Source: Sphingobacterium populi (lineage in GTDB: Bacteria; Bacteroidota; Bacteroidia; Sphingobacteriales; Sphingobacteriaceae). Taken from it: a stretch of 64,000 bases of DNA. Under the pieces are notes generated by a model. It did not search any database. It had not been told where the DNA came from and saw nothing but the letters and a program-made list of their open reading frames with translations. Positions 9,067 through 17,671 of the stretch are shown piece by piece (position 1 is the stretch's first letter; the number at the start of each line of letters is the position of its first letter). Made by a program: the position numbers and the translations under genes. Location: NCBI RefSeq assembly GCF_001586775.1, contig NZ_LQXS01000001.1, forward strand, positions 558,001-622,000, in the 5' to 3' direction.

Positions 9067-10197
9067 TCACTGCGTTACAATAATCCTCCTTCCTTCGATC
9101 TTAAATTTCACGCTATTTGTTTTTTCGAGAATATTCAACGCCTGACTGATGTTTCTATTTCTAGATAATGTGCCGGTGAACGTTTCATTGATAATTTTAT
9201 CCGTGTATACCACCTCTATATCGTACCATCTGGACAATTCGGTCATTACGTTCGTCAACTTTTGGTCGTTGAAGCGGAAGTATCCATTTTTCCAAGAGAG
9301 CGCTTCTTCCAAATTAGCAGGAGATACTGCCAAACGGCCGTTCGCCGTCTTGGCTTCTTGACCCGGAGCAATTATGCGAGTTGCATTGCCCGATTTCACT
9401 TTTACTTCACCTTCTTCTAATGTGGTCTTTACAAACCCATTATCAGCGTAAGCATTGACATTGAATTGAGTTCCCAATACGTGAATTTCTTGCTGACTGG
9501 TTTCTACGACGAAAGGTAACTCCTTGTTGCTAGCTACATCAAAATATGCTTCTCCATCAAGCTTTACCATTCTTCTGCCGTGATCAACCAGTTTTGACGA
9601 ATAGCTTATGCTAGAAGCGGCATTTAGGTGTACCAATGATCCATCTGGCAAACTGATTCGGAATGATTGCCCGTTTGCTGTGGATAGAGTATTTATTCCA
9701 CCAACAGTTTTGTCCGAATCCATTATTTGATAGGTTAATTGACCATCTGGAGATTTGAAGATATGAACACCCGAATCGACGGCTAATTCGCCATTTTGGG
9801 TACTCGATAACACAATTTTACGTCCGTCGGATAACGTTAAGGTAGCATCTTCTTGGCCAGGCGCAATATCGCTCTTTGCAACAAGAGCAGTTTCAGTTTG
9901 CTCCAAGCTCATTCTATCTGTATAGAAAAGAAACCAAGCGCCAAACAATAGTAAAATTGCTGCCGCAGCAGCAGCAATAGTTTTTGGATAGAGCAGTCTC
10001 GTTTTACGAATATGTGTAGTTTTTATCGCGATCTCTTTCCAAATCAACAATTTTTCTTCGTGCAGATCAGCCTCACTAAGCGCAATGCGTTGATCTTCGT
10101 TGAGTTCATTGTACCACGACTCGATCCAAGCTATTTCTTCTGCTGTACATTGTCCGGCATTATACCTTTTGATAAGTCGTCTAAGTTCAGTTTCCAT
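9067..10197 (-). CDS. FecR family anti-sigma factor
   Basis: A 376-residue single-pass inner-membrane regulator. A cytoplasmic N-terminal segment (about 1-70, RRLIKRYNAGQCTAEE...) would bind the sigma factor. One transmembrane helix follows at about 73-91 (TIAAAAAAILLLFGAWFLF). The periplasmic part carries the FecR domain (about 175-270, with FRISLPDGSLVHLNAASSISY and GEAYFDVASNKELPFVVET) and the C-terminal DUF4974-like segment (about 300-376, LSWKNGYFRF and the final KFKIEGRRIIVTQ). Such proteins hold or activate their partner ECF sigma factor according to a signal from the STN domain of a TonB-dependent receptor. The sigma gene lies 102 bp upstream and the STN-bearing SusC 193 bp downstream, which fits that circuit exactly. 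Confidence 0.95.
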   Translation of the reverse strand: METELRRLIKRYNAGQCTAEEIAWIESWYNELNEDQRIALSEADLHEEKLLIWKEIAIKTTHIRKTRLLYPKTIAAAAAAILLLFGAWFLFYTDRMSLEQTETALVAKSDIAPGQEDATLTLSDGRKIVLSSTQNGELAVDSGVHIFKSPDGQLTYQIMDSDKTVGGINTLSTANGQSFRISLPDGSLVHLNAASSISYSSKLVDHGRRMVKLDGEAYFDVASNKELPFVVETSQQEIHVLGTQFNVNAYADNGFVKTTLEEGEVKVKSGNATRIIAPGQEAKTANGRLAVSPANLEEALSWKNGYFRFNDQKLTNVMTELSRWYDIEVVYTDKIINETFTGTLSRNRNISQALNILEKTNSVKFKIEGRRIIVTQ

Positions 10198-10299
10198 TTG
10201 ATATTTGAGCTAATTTGCAAGTTAGTCTAATAGTAAGACCGCTCAACAATGCTATGGGGGGATGGAAAAAGAAAAAAAGTTTTTTAAATATGCGATTGG

Positions 10300-10878
10300 C
10301 TAAAAAATCACTAGGATAAAGCAGGCGCCTATTTTCTTTCGAAGTTGCCTCAAAGCCTTTTTTACCTGATCTTTAACAGTCAGTTCACTTATGTTTAACA
10401 TAGTAGCAATCTCTCTGTGGCTAAGGTGCTGCTTGCGACTAAGTTCAAAAATCTCTCGCATTTTTGGAGGGAGAGAGGCTATTTCCTTATCAATAAGTGC
10501 GGCGAGCTGGCGTTCGCGAGCTAGATGATCCGTTACAGATTCGCCAAGTACTCTAAATTGATTATACGAATCCGCAAAGTTGTTTATGACTGTTTTATGT
10601 TCCAATAATTTAAACACACTATTTCTGGCCATAGTGAAGAGATAGCCTGAAAAATTTGTCGTAATGTTTAGTGATTCTCGTTTTTCCCAAAGTTTAACGA
10701 AAACTTCCTGAACAACATCTCTGGCTTCCTCTCTGTTCCGCAATTTGTTGTACACATGTCCGAATAAAACAGTATTGTAACGTTCAAAAATTTCAGCAAA
10801 TGCATTTTTGTCACCTGTAGCCAGCAGTGAAATCAGTGCTAAATCTTCATACTCACTATATACTTGATTTTCCCCCAT
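10300..10878 (-). CDS. ECF RNA polymerase sigma factor, FecI-like (Bacteroidota sigma-70 family)
   Basis: A 192-residue ECF sigma factor. Region 2 (about 20-95) contains FAEIFERYNTVLFGHVYNKLRN and REEARDVVQEVFVKLWEKR, the usual core-binding and -10 recognition helices. Region 4 (about 130-185) contains LPPKMREIFELSRKQHLSHREIA followed by the helix-turn-helix LNISELTVKDQVKKALRQLR. It should direct transcription of the downstream susC/susD genes under control of the FecR protein. ATG at 10878. This is the first gene of the minus-strand series that runs to the window edge. Confidence 0.95.
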   Translation of the reverse strand: MGENQVYSEYEDLALISLLATGDKNAFAEIFERYNTVLFGHVYNKLRNREEARDVVQEVFVKLWEKRESLNITTNFSGYLFTMARNSVFKLLEHKTVINNFADSYNQFRVLGESVTDHLARERQLAALIDKEIASLPPKMREIFELSRKQHLSHREIATMLNISELTVKDQVKKALRQLRKKIGACFILVIF

Positions 10879-11278
10879 ATTCTGGCAGTCGGTTAACTTA
10901 ATTCATAGGTTTCTAAGGTAAACCACTGGAATTAGTATGGCTAATATACAGGAATAGTGTGTATAGTCTCAAAAATAAAGGATCTTTTTATAGATAATCA
11001 TAAAATTTTACTTCAATATCGATCTTTTACTTGTCGATATTTAAGATCTTAGAAACAATATCGATACATTATTGATTTTTCTGCATTCTTTCGGTGTTGT
11101 AGACGTCGATGTCGGCGGCCAATACGTCTCAGCATATTTTAGAATATGTTGGATGCAGTAGAAGATAGTGGAATGGATTAAAAGATTATCTGAGTCTTTG
11201 TTAAATAGTTTTGGTGTAACTGAAAATGAATTAAATAACTTTATCACAATGCATAATATCGTTCACAAAAATAACAGC
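10879..11278. other. AT-rich intergenic region between divergent genes
   Basis: About 400 bp between the sigma factor and the divergently oriented orphan gene. It contains several near-copies of ATATCGAT between 11015 and 11065 and should hold both promoters. An in-frame GTG at 11168 could extend the orphan gene upstream, but the extension is charged and would bury the signal peptide, so I do not annotate it. Confidence 0.4.
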
Positions 11279-12331
11279 ATGTACAAGATAATTCTATTGA
11301 TAGTATTAATCAGTAATATATATATTGCTAATGCATCTGCGCAAGCTAATTACTCTTATGTATTATTCGATATGTCTAATCTGGAAGATCAGTTTAGTGA
11401 CACGATTACCTTAAAGAGGTATTACGCTCAAATTGAGCACAGGGATAAAAAGTATCCCAACCAGACTATTTACAATTATTATTTTTCTACCAGTAAATCC
11501 TTATGGGCTAGCGATAATAAAAAGGAGATCTACCAGCGATTCAAGGCAAGCACAGACAATTTTAATAGTATGCCCTATGATGTTGTTGTAAGTGTGACAC
11601 CCCTTACTAAGGAAAAGGAGTGTAAAATAGACATAACCGAATCTGTAAATTCAGGAGATGTGACATTCATCGATACAAAATCTCTTTTAAAAAGTAGTTT
11701 AAATAACATTTACTTCGGCATTTACGCACCTATGGGGATCTTTGATTCTATTCCAAGTGTTGATTTAAAACGAGTCGATATCAAGATAGTTGTAAAGAAG
11801 AAAGATAGGTACTACCTTATTGATCAAGTTACGTTAACTGAAATCTATTACTTAAGCCATCAAATAGGCTTGTATCCAAGCGAATATAATTCTTGTGGGC
11901 TCTTTTTCAGTGCTCCAGCAGTAAACAAAAGTACTACTATTGCCAATAGGCATACTTATACTGGTAGACCGCTTTATGCTTATCCTGTTGATCGAATACT
12001 TCTGGATTCTTTAGAAAAAATCGATAATTATAATTTAATAGGATATTTCTGGACAAATTTTGAATATCATTATGGCGAAAGGAATAACATAAAAAGAAGT
12101 AGACCCTCATATAAACCTTATTCCGATTTTTATATCTACTCGGGCGTGGGTGATTTCTCGGTTCTTTATGGAGTTGGAGTAATCAATGGCAATTTCTTAG
12201 ATTATTTTTTAGATTCAAAGCCAACTTATAGTCCCGATCGCAAAGAAAACCCAAATTATAATCTCATATTTAAAACCAAATCGATTAACGGTATTAAGTA
12301 TGATAAATTTATAAATTCCGAACGAAGGTAG
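11279..12331 (+). CDS. Exported protein of unknown function (orphan)
   Basis: I do not recognise this 350-residue protein. From ATG 11279 it starts with a clean signal peptide (YKIILLIVLISNIYIANASA, then QANYSY). The mature part is rich in Tyr, Asn, Ser and Lys, looks mainly beta-stranded, and has no cysteine pair, zinc motif or repeat that I can see. The coding sequence is visibly more AT-rich than its neighbours (many TAT, AAT, TTA codons), and it stands alone between divergent and convergent neighbours. That combination suggests a recently acquired or fast-evolving gene. Being exported in this phylum it could be periplasmic or surface-located; there is no lipobox. Confidence 0.6.
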   Translation: MYKIILLIVLISNIYIANASAQANYSYVLFDMSNLEDQFSDTITLKRYYAQIEHRDKKYPNQTIYNYYFSTSKSLWASDNKKEIYQRFKASTDNFNSMPYDVVVSVTPLTKEKECKIDITESVNSGDVTFIDTKSLLKSSLNNIYFGIYAPMGIFDSIPSVDLKRVDIKIVVKKKDRYYLIDQVTLTEIYYLSHQIGLYPSEYNSCGLFFSAPAVNKSTTIANRHTYTGRPLYAYPVDRILLDSLEKIDNYNLIGYFWTNFEYHYGERNNIKRSRPSYKPYSDFYIYSGVGDFSVLYGVGVINGNFLDYFLDSKPTYSPDRKENPNYNLIFKTKSINGIKYDKFINSERR

Positions 12332-12494
12332 TGTTTGTCTTAAATGTTTTTAACAAGGTTTCTCGAAAATGACTATCTCTTTTAGGGTAAAGAGACCACA
12401 GACTAGGTGGCATTAGCGGGTATTAAAATTTCAATCGAGATTTAAAAAGAATTGCTTAGGTATAACGAATTATAGATCAATAAGTTAACACCTT

Positions 12495-12542
12495 ATTCGG
12501 TGCGTCATTTAAAATTGGCAATGATTCACCGAATGACGCACC
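12495..12542. repeat. Two overlapping inverted repeats (alternative hairpins)
   Basis: GGTGCGTCATT at 12499-12509 is exactly complementary to AATGACGCACC at 12532-12542 (11-bp stem, 22-nt loop). A second exact pair, ATTCGGTG at 12495-12502 and CACCGAAT at 12527-12534, shares bases with the first, so the two stems exclude each other. It lies between the orphan gene and tRNA-Lys and may terminate the orphan gene's transcript or be a relic of a small element. Confidence 0.55.
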
Positions 12543-12587
12543 TCAAGTATGCGATTTTGTGCATATTTTGATGCTTTTTCCCAAATA

Positions 12588-12622
12588 AAAAACCCTGCAA
12601 TCTGTTGATTTGTAGGGTTTTA
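12588..12622 (-). terminator. Rho-independent terminator downstream of tRNA-Lys
   Basis: On the minus strand the sequence folds into a 12-bp stem (AAAACCCTACAA pairing with the TTGCAGGGTTTT side, with one G-T pair) and is followed by a T-rich tail. It begins 21 bp after the tRNA CCA end and reads in the tRNA's direction. Confidence 0.75.
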
Positions 12623-12642
12623 ATGATTTTTGGTGTTACTCT

Positions 12643-12718
12643 TGGTGATCCCGCTGGGATTCGAACCCAGGACCACTACATTAAAAGTGTAATGCTCTAC
12701 CAGCTGAGCTACGGAATC
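12643..12718 (-). tRNA. trnK: tRNA-Lys (anticodon TTT), CCA encoded
   Basis: The minus strand gives a full cloverleaf: acceptor stem GATTCCG paired with CGGGATC (one G-T), D arm with AGCTCAGCTGGTAGAGC, anticodon loop CTTTTAA giving TTT, and the T arm GGTTCGAACCC. The discriminator base is A and the CCA end is encoded at 12645-12643. It is flanked by a terminator downstream. Only the encoded anticodon is used for the Lys assignment; it agrees with the overall tRNA-Lys pattern. Confidence 0.95.
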
Positions 12719-12824
12719 GAACTTCTTTTTAGAAGTATACTTCGTTGTTTGAAGTGATGCAAAGGTACGTTTTTTTCGGACAATTGCAATATTTTTTTTA
12801 AAATTTCTCCATTCTTATTGCGTT

Positions 12825-13523
12825 TTACTTAGGATTATCCTTACGATACTTGGTGTAAGATTCACTAATATACGCTCTTAGATCTTCGGGAGTAGCACTC
12901 TCAATAAATGATAAACTAGGACGGTATCCCTCTCTAAATAATGGAATCTCATCATCGGTAAGTGGTGTCATTGATCGAATTAGTTGGTTAGTGAATACAC
13001 GATCTACCATACGATTATCGCGTTCTGCGATTAAAATGTCTAGATTACTACGCGCTTGCTTACCGCGTCTTCCAAACAATCGAGATGGGGAAACTCTTAA
13101 GCCACCGCGATTCTGACTTGCTTCCGCAGCTTTGCCATCATTTTTAGCACGAGCAATTTCTGAGGCCAAACGGCTATCGGATAACCGCGTCACGTACACC
13201 TCGTTAATTACTAATGTTTCTGGATCTCTAACCAAATACACGCGGCGCAAAGCCGGCTCGTAAATAAAGATGGTGTCGGCTTCGTATCCACCGCCTGAAA
13301 GGCGGAGATAATCATTTGTTTTAGCTTCGATGCTGAAATTACCCTCGCTGTCGGTCTCCGTTTGTTTGTTGCTATTGAGATTTCTGACTAAGATGCCACG
13401 TAGTTTAGTACTGCTCTCGAGATCGTAGACCACACCTTTCAATTCTTGGCCATTCGCCGTAAGCCCATTGGCCAAAAATAAAATTAATAGTATGGTAATC
13501 GATAAATAAGTTTTCATCATCAT
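12825..13523 (-). CDS. Exported protein with carboxypeptidase regulatory-like domain
   Basis: A 232-residue protein with a signal peptide (about 1-25, ending NGQ). Residues ~26-100 form a CarboxypepD_reg-like beta-sandwich (ELKGVVYDLESSTKLRGILVRN, then DSEGNFSIEA), a module common on Bacteroidota surface and periplasmic proteins. The rest is charged and helical and unassigned. Its ATG overlaps by one base the TAA of the frame-restored M1 peptidase gene (TAATG arrangement), which indicates translational coupling. It is the last gene of an ArsC-like/M1/this-gene operon. Confidence 0.8.
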   Translation of the reverse strand: MMMKTYLSITILLILFLANGLTANGQELKGVVYDLESSTKLRGILVRNLNSNKQTETDSEGNFSIEAKTNDYLRLSGGGYEADTIFIYEPALRRVYLVRDPETLVINEVYVTRLSDSRLASEIARAKNDGKAAEASQNRGGLRVSPSRLFGRRGKQARSNLDILIAERDNRMVDRVFTNQLIRSMTPLTDDEIPLFREGYRPSLSFIESATPEDLRAYISESYTKYRKDNPK

Positions 13524-15480
13524 TAGTTTGCTCGCCAGGTATTGTTTTCTTGATTAATATCCGGATATACATGATCGGGATCTATCGTTACTGATGTTAG
13601 TTTCTCTGTAGTTTCTAACATAAATGACCAGCTTTTGTTTCGTTCCCAGATATCTACTGGTAATTTCTGCCGTATTTTTTTCCGCTTTCTGTTACAGCTT
13701 CTACGACGACTGGTAATGCTAATTTTTGAAGGTTACTGATTTTGATGATCGCACCTTTTTCGGGCGACATTTCTACATAACGAACCTCATCTATGGCTTG
13801 ATCTAGCAACCAGTTGTGCTGAAACCATCCGCGCCAAAACCATGCTAAGTTTTCTCCGGTTTCACTTTCAATAGTACGGAAAAAATCTTCTGGAGTCGGA
13901 TGTTTGAATGCCCATGCATGTATATAAGCGCGGAACGCCGCATCAAATCTTTTGGCACCTATAATCTCATCGCGTAATAACCGTAAACCAAAACCTGGCT
14001 TATAGTAGGCTAATATTCCCAGATTACGTTCACGCATGTTTTGTGGAGAACTCATGATGGGCTCTAAGCCAGGTACGGCAAAAGCTGCAGTCATGCTATT
14101 GCGATCGCCCATCCGACGTTCGTATTCGCCATTATTAAATGCAGCGGTAGAAAGATCATTGATAAATGTATTAAAACCTTCATCCATCCAAGCATGTAAG
14201 CGCTCATTACTGCCCACTATCATAGGAAACCAATTATGGCCAAATTCGTGATCTGTCACGCCCCACAGGCTACCTGCTTTGGCAGTACTTGAGCAAAACG
14301 AGATAGCTGGATATTCCATTCCGCCTACATTTGAAGCCACGTTTACGGCTACCGGGTACGGATATTCAAACCATTTTTTTGAATAATACTCAATAGAAGC
14401 TTTTGTATATTCAGTGGAGCGTTCCCAAGCATTTCCCCCGTTACTTTCTGCTGGATACGCAGACATAGCTAAAGATGCTTTACCGCTTGGTAAATTTATT
14501 TTTGCAGCATCGATGATAAATGATTTGGATGATGCCCAAGCTACGTCGCGCGCGTTTTCCAAACGGTATTTCCAGGTCAGTTCCTGTTTGTTGCTTGGAC
14601 GTGACTGTTTATTGGCAACTTCCTCGGCGGTGCGTATCATTATCGTCTTGTCACTCTTCTGCGCATTTTTATACCTCGATAATTGCTCGCCAGTCCATAC
14701 ATCTTGTGGATTTAGTAACTCGCCACCCATCACCACGATATGATCTGCCGGTGCCGTGATTTCGACATTGAAATCACCATATTCACAATAAAATTCGCCA
14801 GGTCCAGTGTAGGGAAGTGTGTTCCAACCTTGCACATCATCGTATACGTACACACGAGGGTACCATTGCGCAATAGCATAAATATTGCCTTGCTTGGTTT
14901 CCAATATACCGGTACGATCTGCGCCATACATAGGTATGTTGTATGCATACTCTAGCGTGAGTGTGGTACTTCCGCCATTAGCTGTCAATGGTTTAGCCAA
15001 ATCCACACGCATGCGTGTGTCATTAATCGTGTATTGCGTATCATTTTGCCCGCTTACACCGACAGAAGCTATTTCGTAGCCACCTTTAAAATTACTTCCT
15101 GCGCTGCCATACCGACTATTTGAAAGCGGTACTACGGCTTGCCCGATGGAGTTGGGTTCAAATAAATTTTGATCCAGTTGTAGCCATATAAAATCCAAGT
15201 CATCTGGACTGTTATTCGTATATGTGATGGTTACTTGGCCTGAAACGCGATTGGCTTGATCGTCGAGGCGGACTTTTAGATCATAACTGGCGGAATTCTG
15301 CCAGTATTGATGACCTGGGCGGCCACTCGCAGAGCGATAAGTTGAGCCATTATTATTGTAAAATATAGGGTGAAAGGCCTCTGTATAATTATAAAGCGAT
15401 TCAGTCGTTTGCTGTGCTTGCAGGGTGAGGGAGCTAATGGCCATCCCAGCCATGGCTACACAGGATAATAGTTTATTCAT
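13523..15480 (-). pseudogene. M1 family metallopeptidase with a -1 frameshift near the C terminus
   Basis: A secreted aminopeptidase-type zinc enzyme. It has a signal peptide (1-23), an N-terminal beta-saddle domain, GGMEYP (386-391, the exopeptidase-type loop) and the zinc site HEFGH at 411-415 with the third ligand E434 in WMDEGF. The open frame stops after 608 residues at 13654. One base more at the A7 run (13675-13681 on the plus strand) makes the frame continue with RQKLPVDIW...SVTIDPDH and end at TAA 13523-13525, for 652 residues, as expected for the family. The restored stop overlaps the next gene's ATG. The site could be a lost base in the assembly, a real lesion, or programmed slippage, since A-AAA-AAA is in the right phase for -1 frameshifting. 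The catalytic domain is intact either way. Confidence 0.85.
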
Positions 15481-15492
15481 TCGTACGCTATT

Positions 15493-15858
15493 CTATAAAG
15501 TGGTTTCGTAAGTGTTTTCGTCAAATCCAACGATTAATCCCGACGCGTGTTCAATGATAGGTCTTTTGATCATACTATTATGTCGCGATAACACGTCATT
15601 TGCAGATGCTGCATCAACAACTTGCTGTTGAGTTTGCGGATCCAACTTGCGCCAAGTAGTTCCTTTTTTGTTTAACAGCGTTTCATAAGAAACGTGTTTC
15701 TCCCAAGCTTTAAGTTGCTCCATAGTAGCGGGTTCTTTCTTAAAATCATGGAATACAAAAGATTTGTTGTGTTGCGTAAGCCAATCCAAAGCTTTTTTCA
15801 CGGTGTTGCAATTTTTAATACCGTAAACGTGTAAAGGAGAATGGTCGGATGTTGTCAT
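15493..15858 (-). CDS. ArsC-family reductase, YffB/Spx-like
   Basis: A 121-residue thioredoxin-fold protein. It opens with HVYGIKNCNTVKKALDWL, the YffB-type N terminus with a single conserved cysteine (Cys17) rather than a CxxC pair. It continues with the family blocks FHDFKKEP, LLNKKGTTWRKL and MIKRPIIEH. Members of this family are related to arsenate reductases, but the YffB branch has no proven arsenate activity, and a general thiol role is likely. Its stop lies 12 bp before the M1 peptidase ATG, so it probably heads that operon. Confidence 0.88.
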   Translation of the reverse strand: MTTSDHSPLHVYGIKNCNTVKKALDWLTQHNKSFVFHDFKKEPATMEQLKAWEKHVSYETLLNKKGTTWRKLDPQTQQQVVDAASANDVLSRHNSMIKRPIIEHASGLIVGFDENTYETTL

Positions 15859-16017
15859 GTTATAAAGATATCAAAATATCGGTTATATGGATGTACGTGT
15901 AAATAAAACTTGTTTTCATATTATGTGTTTTAATGGTGAAATGCCTATTGAAAAAAAATAGATTTTGATGATATACTGAGAACAAAAAATTGTATTTTAA
16001 TAAGAAATTTTGAGCAG

Positions 16018-16446
16018 ATGCAATTAGACACTATTCACCTTGAAGTTACCTACAATGCGCCGGTAGAGCGCGTATGGCAAGCCTTAACTGAGCCGGATCA
16101 GATCCGGGAATGGTGTTTTGATGTGCCAGAATTTTTGGCGGAGCAGGGCACGGAGTTTGAATTTAGAAAACTGGGTCGCAAGCGGATGTTTTTGCATCGC
16201 TGTAAAATTTTGGATGCAGAAAATAATATGCGGTTAAAATATACGTGGAGTTACCCCGATCTGCAAATAGGCGAATCCGTTGTAACTTGGGAACTCATAC
16301 CTCGGGGATCGATAACATCGGTTCGGTTAGTACATGAGCATTTACTCAATCACAAAGATGGTGGAGATGCTTTTAGTGTGGAAAGTTTTGACACGGGCTG
16401 GAATACAATATTAAGACGCTCATTAGCAGATTATTTAGAAAAGTAA
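16018..16446 (+). CDS. SRPBCC/AHSA1 domain protein
   Basis: A 142-residue protein of the START-like SRPBCC fold. It shows the family opening VTYNAPVERVWQALTEPDQIREW, a central FEFRKLGRKR...CKILDAENNMRLKYTW stretch and the C-terminal helix SFDTGWNTILRRSLADYL. Members bind hydrophobic ligands or act as Aha1-like chaperone cofactors; no specific ligand can be read from sequence. It is followed after 3 bp by a GNAT gene on the same strand, so the two are co-transcribed. Confidence 0.88.
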   Translation: MQLDTIHLEVTYNAPVERVWQALTEPDQIREWCFDVPEFLAEQGTEFEFRKLGRKRMFLHRCKILDAENNMRLKYTWSYPDLQIGESVVTWELIPRGSITSVRLVHEHLLNHKDGGDAFSVESFDTGWNTILRRSLADYLEK

Positions 16447-16449
16447 GAT

Positions 16450-16737
16450 ATGGAATTTAAACATATAGATAAAGGTGAAAATGGAGTTGTTTTGGCCTTG
16501 GAAGATGACGTGCAACATGGTGATATTAGCTATTTCGGTAATGGAAATAACCAGATAACCATAGATCATACTGGTGTAGAATCTTTCGCACGCGGACGAG
16601 GAATTGCAAAGGCCTTGCTGAAAGAAGTTGTGAACATTGCTCGCGACAAACAATGGAAGATCGTACCGCAATGTCCTTTTGCACAAGCAGAATTCGATAA
16701 GAATGCATCATATGCTGATGTATTAGCTCCGTCGTAA
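16450..16737 (+). CDS. Small GNAT-type N-acetyltransferase (COG2388/YjdJ-like)
   Basis: A 95-residue minimal GNAT. The acetyl-CoA pyrophosphate-binding loop is visible as FARGRGIAKALLKEVV (about residues 43-58), followed by the strand KIVPQCPFAQAEFDKN, which is characteristic of the short YjdJ/COG2388 group. These stand-alone domains probably acetylate small amines or protein amino groups; the acceptor is unknown. It starts 3 bp after the SRPBCC gene. Confidence 0.87.
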   Translation: MEFKHIDKGENGVVLALEDDVQHGDISYFGNGNNQITIDHTGVESFARGRGIAKALLKEVVNIARDKQWKIVPQCPFAQAEFDKNASYADVLAPS

Positions 16738-16823
16738 TTATTTGCAATGTTTACACCATTTATTTTACTTTTTTGTTTTCTTTGTAAGCTGAATGGTAGC
16801 CATATGGGCACCTTTTTCGTATC

Positions 16824-17639
16824 ATGGATGAGTTAGTATCGTACTTTACTTCGCTAGACCCTCTGCTGGCGGCTTTATTTGCTGGATTATTTACATGGGG
16901 AGTTACAGCCTTGGGTGCAGCATTAGTGTTTTTCTTCAAAGATATTAACCGCAAGTTTTTGAACATGATGCTCGGTTTCACCGGTGGTGTAATGATTGCA
17001 GCCAGTTTCTGGAGCTTATTGCAGCCTGCTATAGAGATGAGCAACGGTGAGGGCTTTATAAAAGTGATTCCTGCTGCTGTAGGATTTATTGCAGGAGCCT
17101 TGTTTATTTTTGGACTTGATAAGTTAATGCCGCATTTGCATATTAATTTTGCGAAATCCGAAGGTCCGAAGTCATCTTTACACCGCACAACATTATTAGT
17201 CATTGCGATCGCTTTGCATAATATTCCTGAAGGGCTTGCTGTAGGCGTATTGTTTGGCGGTGTGGCCTATGGCTTGGGAGATGCTACAATAACCGGAGCT
17301 GTACTTTTGACTATCGGTATCGGTCTGCAAAACTTTCCTGAAGGTGTGGCTGTGGCTATGCCTTTACGACGAATGGGGTTGAGTCGGTGGAAGAGTTTTA
17401 CCTATGGTCAATTATCGGCCATAGTAGAACCGATCTTTGCTGTGTTGGGAGTGTTGGCTGTTGGTTTTTTTGTGCCCGTATTGCCTTATGCGCTGGCTTT
17501 TGCTGCTGGAGCGATGATCTATGTGGTAATTGAAGAAGTAGTGCCTGAAACACAGGCTGAAGGGCATTCTGATGTGCCAATCTTAGGGTTTGTGTTGGGT
17601 TTCGTTGTCATGATGGTGTTGGATGTGGCACTGGGCTAA
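16824..17639 (+). CDS. ZIP family divalent metal transporter (GufA/ZIP11-like)
   Basis: A 271-residue inner-membrane protein with about eight hydrophobic helices. The metal-binding signature helices are present: HNIPEGLAVG (about 131-140) and the paired QNFPEGVAVAMP (about 169-180), followed by EPIFAVLG. This arrangement matches the GufA/ZIP11 branch, which imports zinc or other divalent cations into the cytoplasm. It stands alone, upstream of and convergent with rpoN. Confidence 0.93.
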   Translation: MDELVSYFTSLDPLLAALFAGLFTWGVTALGAALVFFFKDINRKFLNMMLGFTGGVMIAASFWSLLQPAIEMSNGEGFIKVIPAAVGFIAGALFIFGLDKLMPHLHINFAKSEGPKSSLHRTTLLVIAIALHNIPEGLAVGVLFGGVAYGLGDATITGAVLLTIGIGLQNFPEGVAVAMPLRRMGLSRWKSFTYGQLSAIVEPIFAVLGVLAVGFFVPVLPYALAFAAGAMIYVVIEEVVPETQAEGHSDVPILGFVLGFVVMMVLDVALG

Positions 17640-17671
17640 CATCCAAAGCTTATTCATGATCTAAGCATTTA

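Noticed and set aside
11041-11278. Minus-strand frame and GTG-extended plus frame before the orphan exported protein
   Set aside because: The extension would bury an obvious signal peptide and the minus frame has no features; treated as promoter region.
12643-12718. tRNA-Lys as an attachment site for an integrated element
   Set aside because: No integrase and no second copy of the tRNA 3' end could be found in the window.
15493-15858. Arsenate reductase operon
   Set aside because: The protein is of the YffB/Spx-like branch with one N-terminal Cys, and no arsenic transporter or regulator is nearby.
16760-17203. 147-codon minus-strand frame opposite the ZIP transporter
   Set aside because: The transporter frame has clear HNIPEG motifs; the opposite frame has none and is Pro/Lys/Asn-rich by complement.
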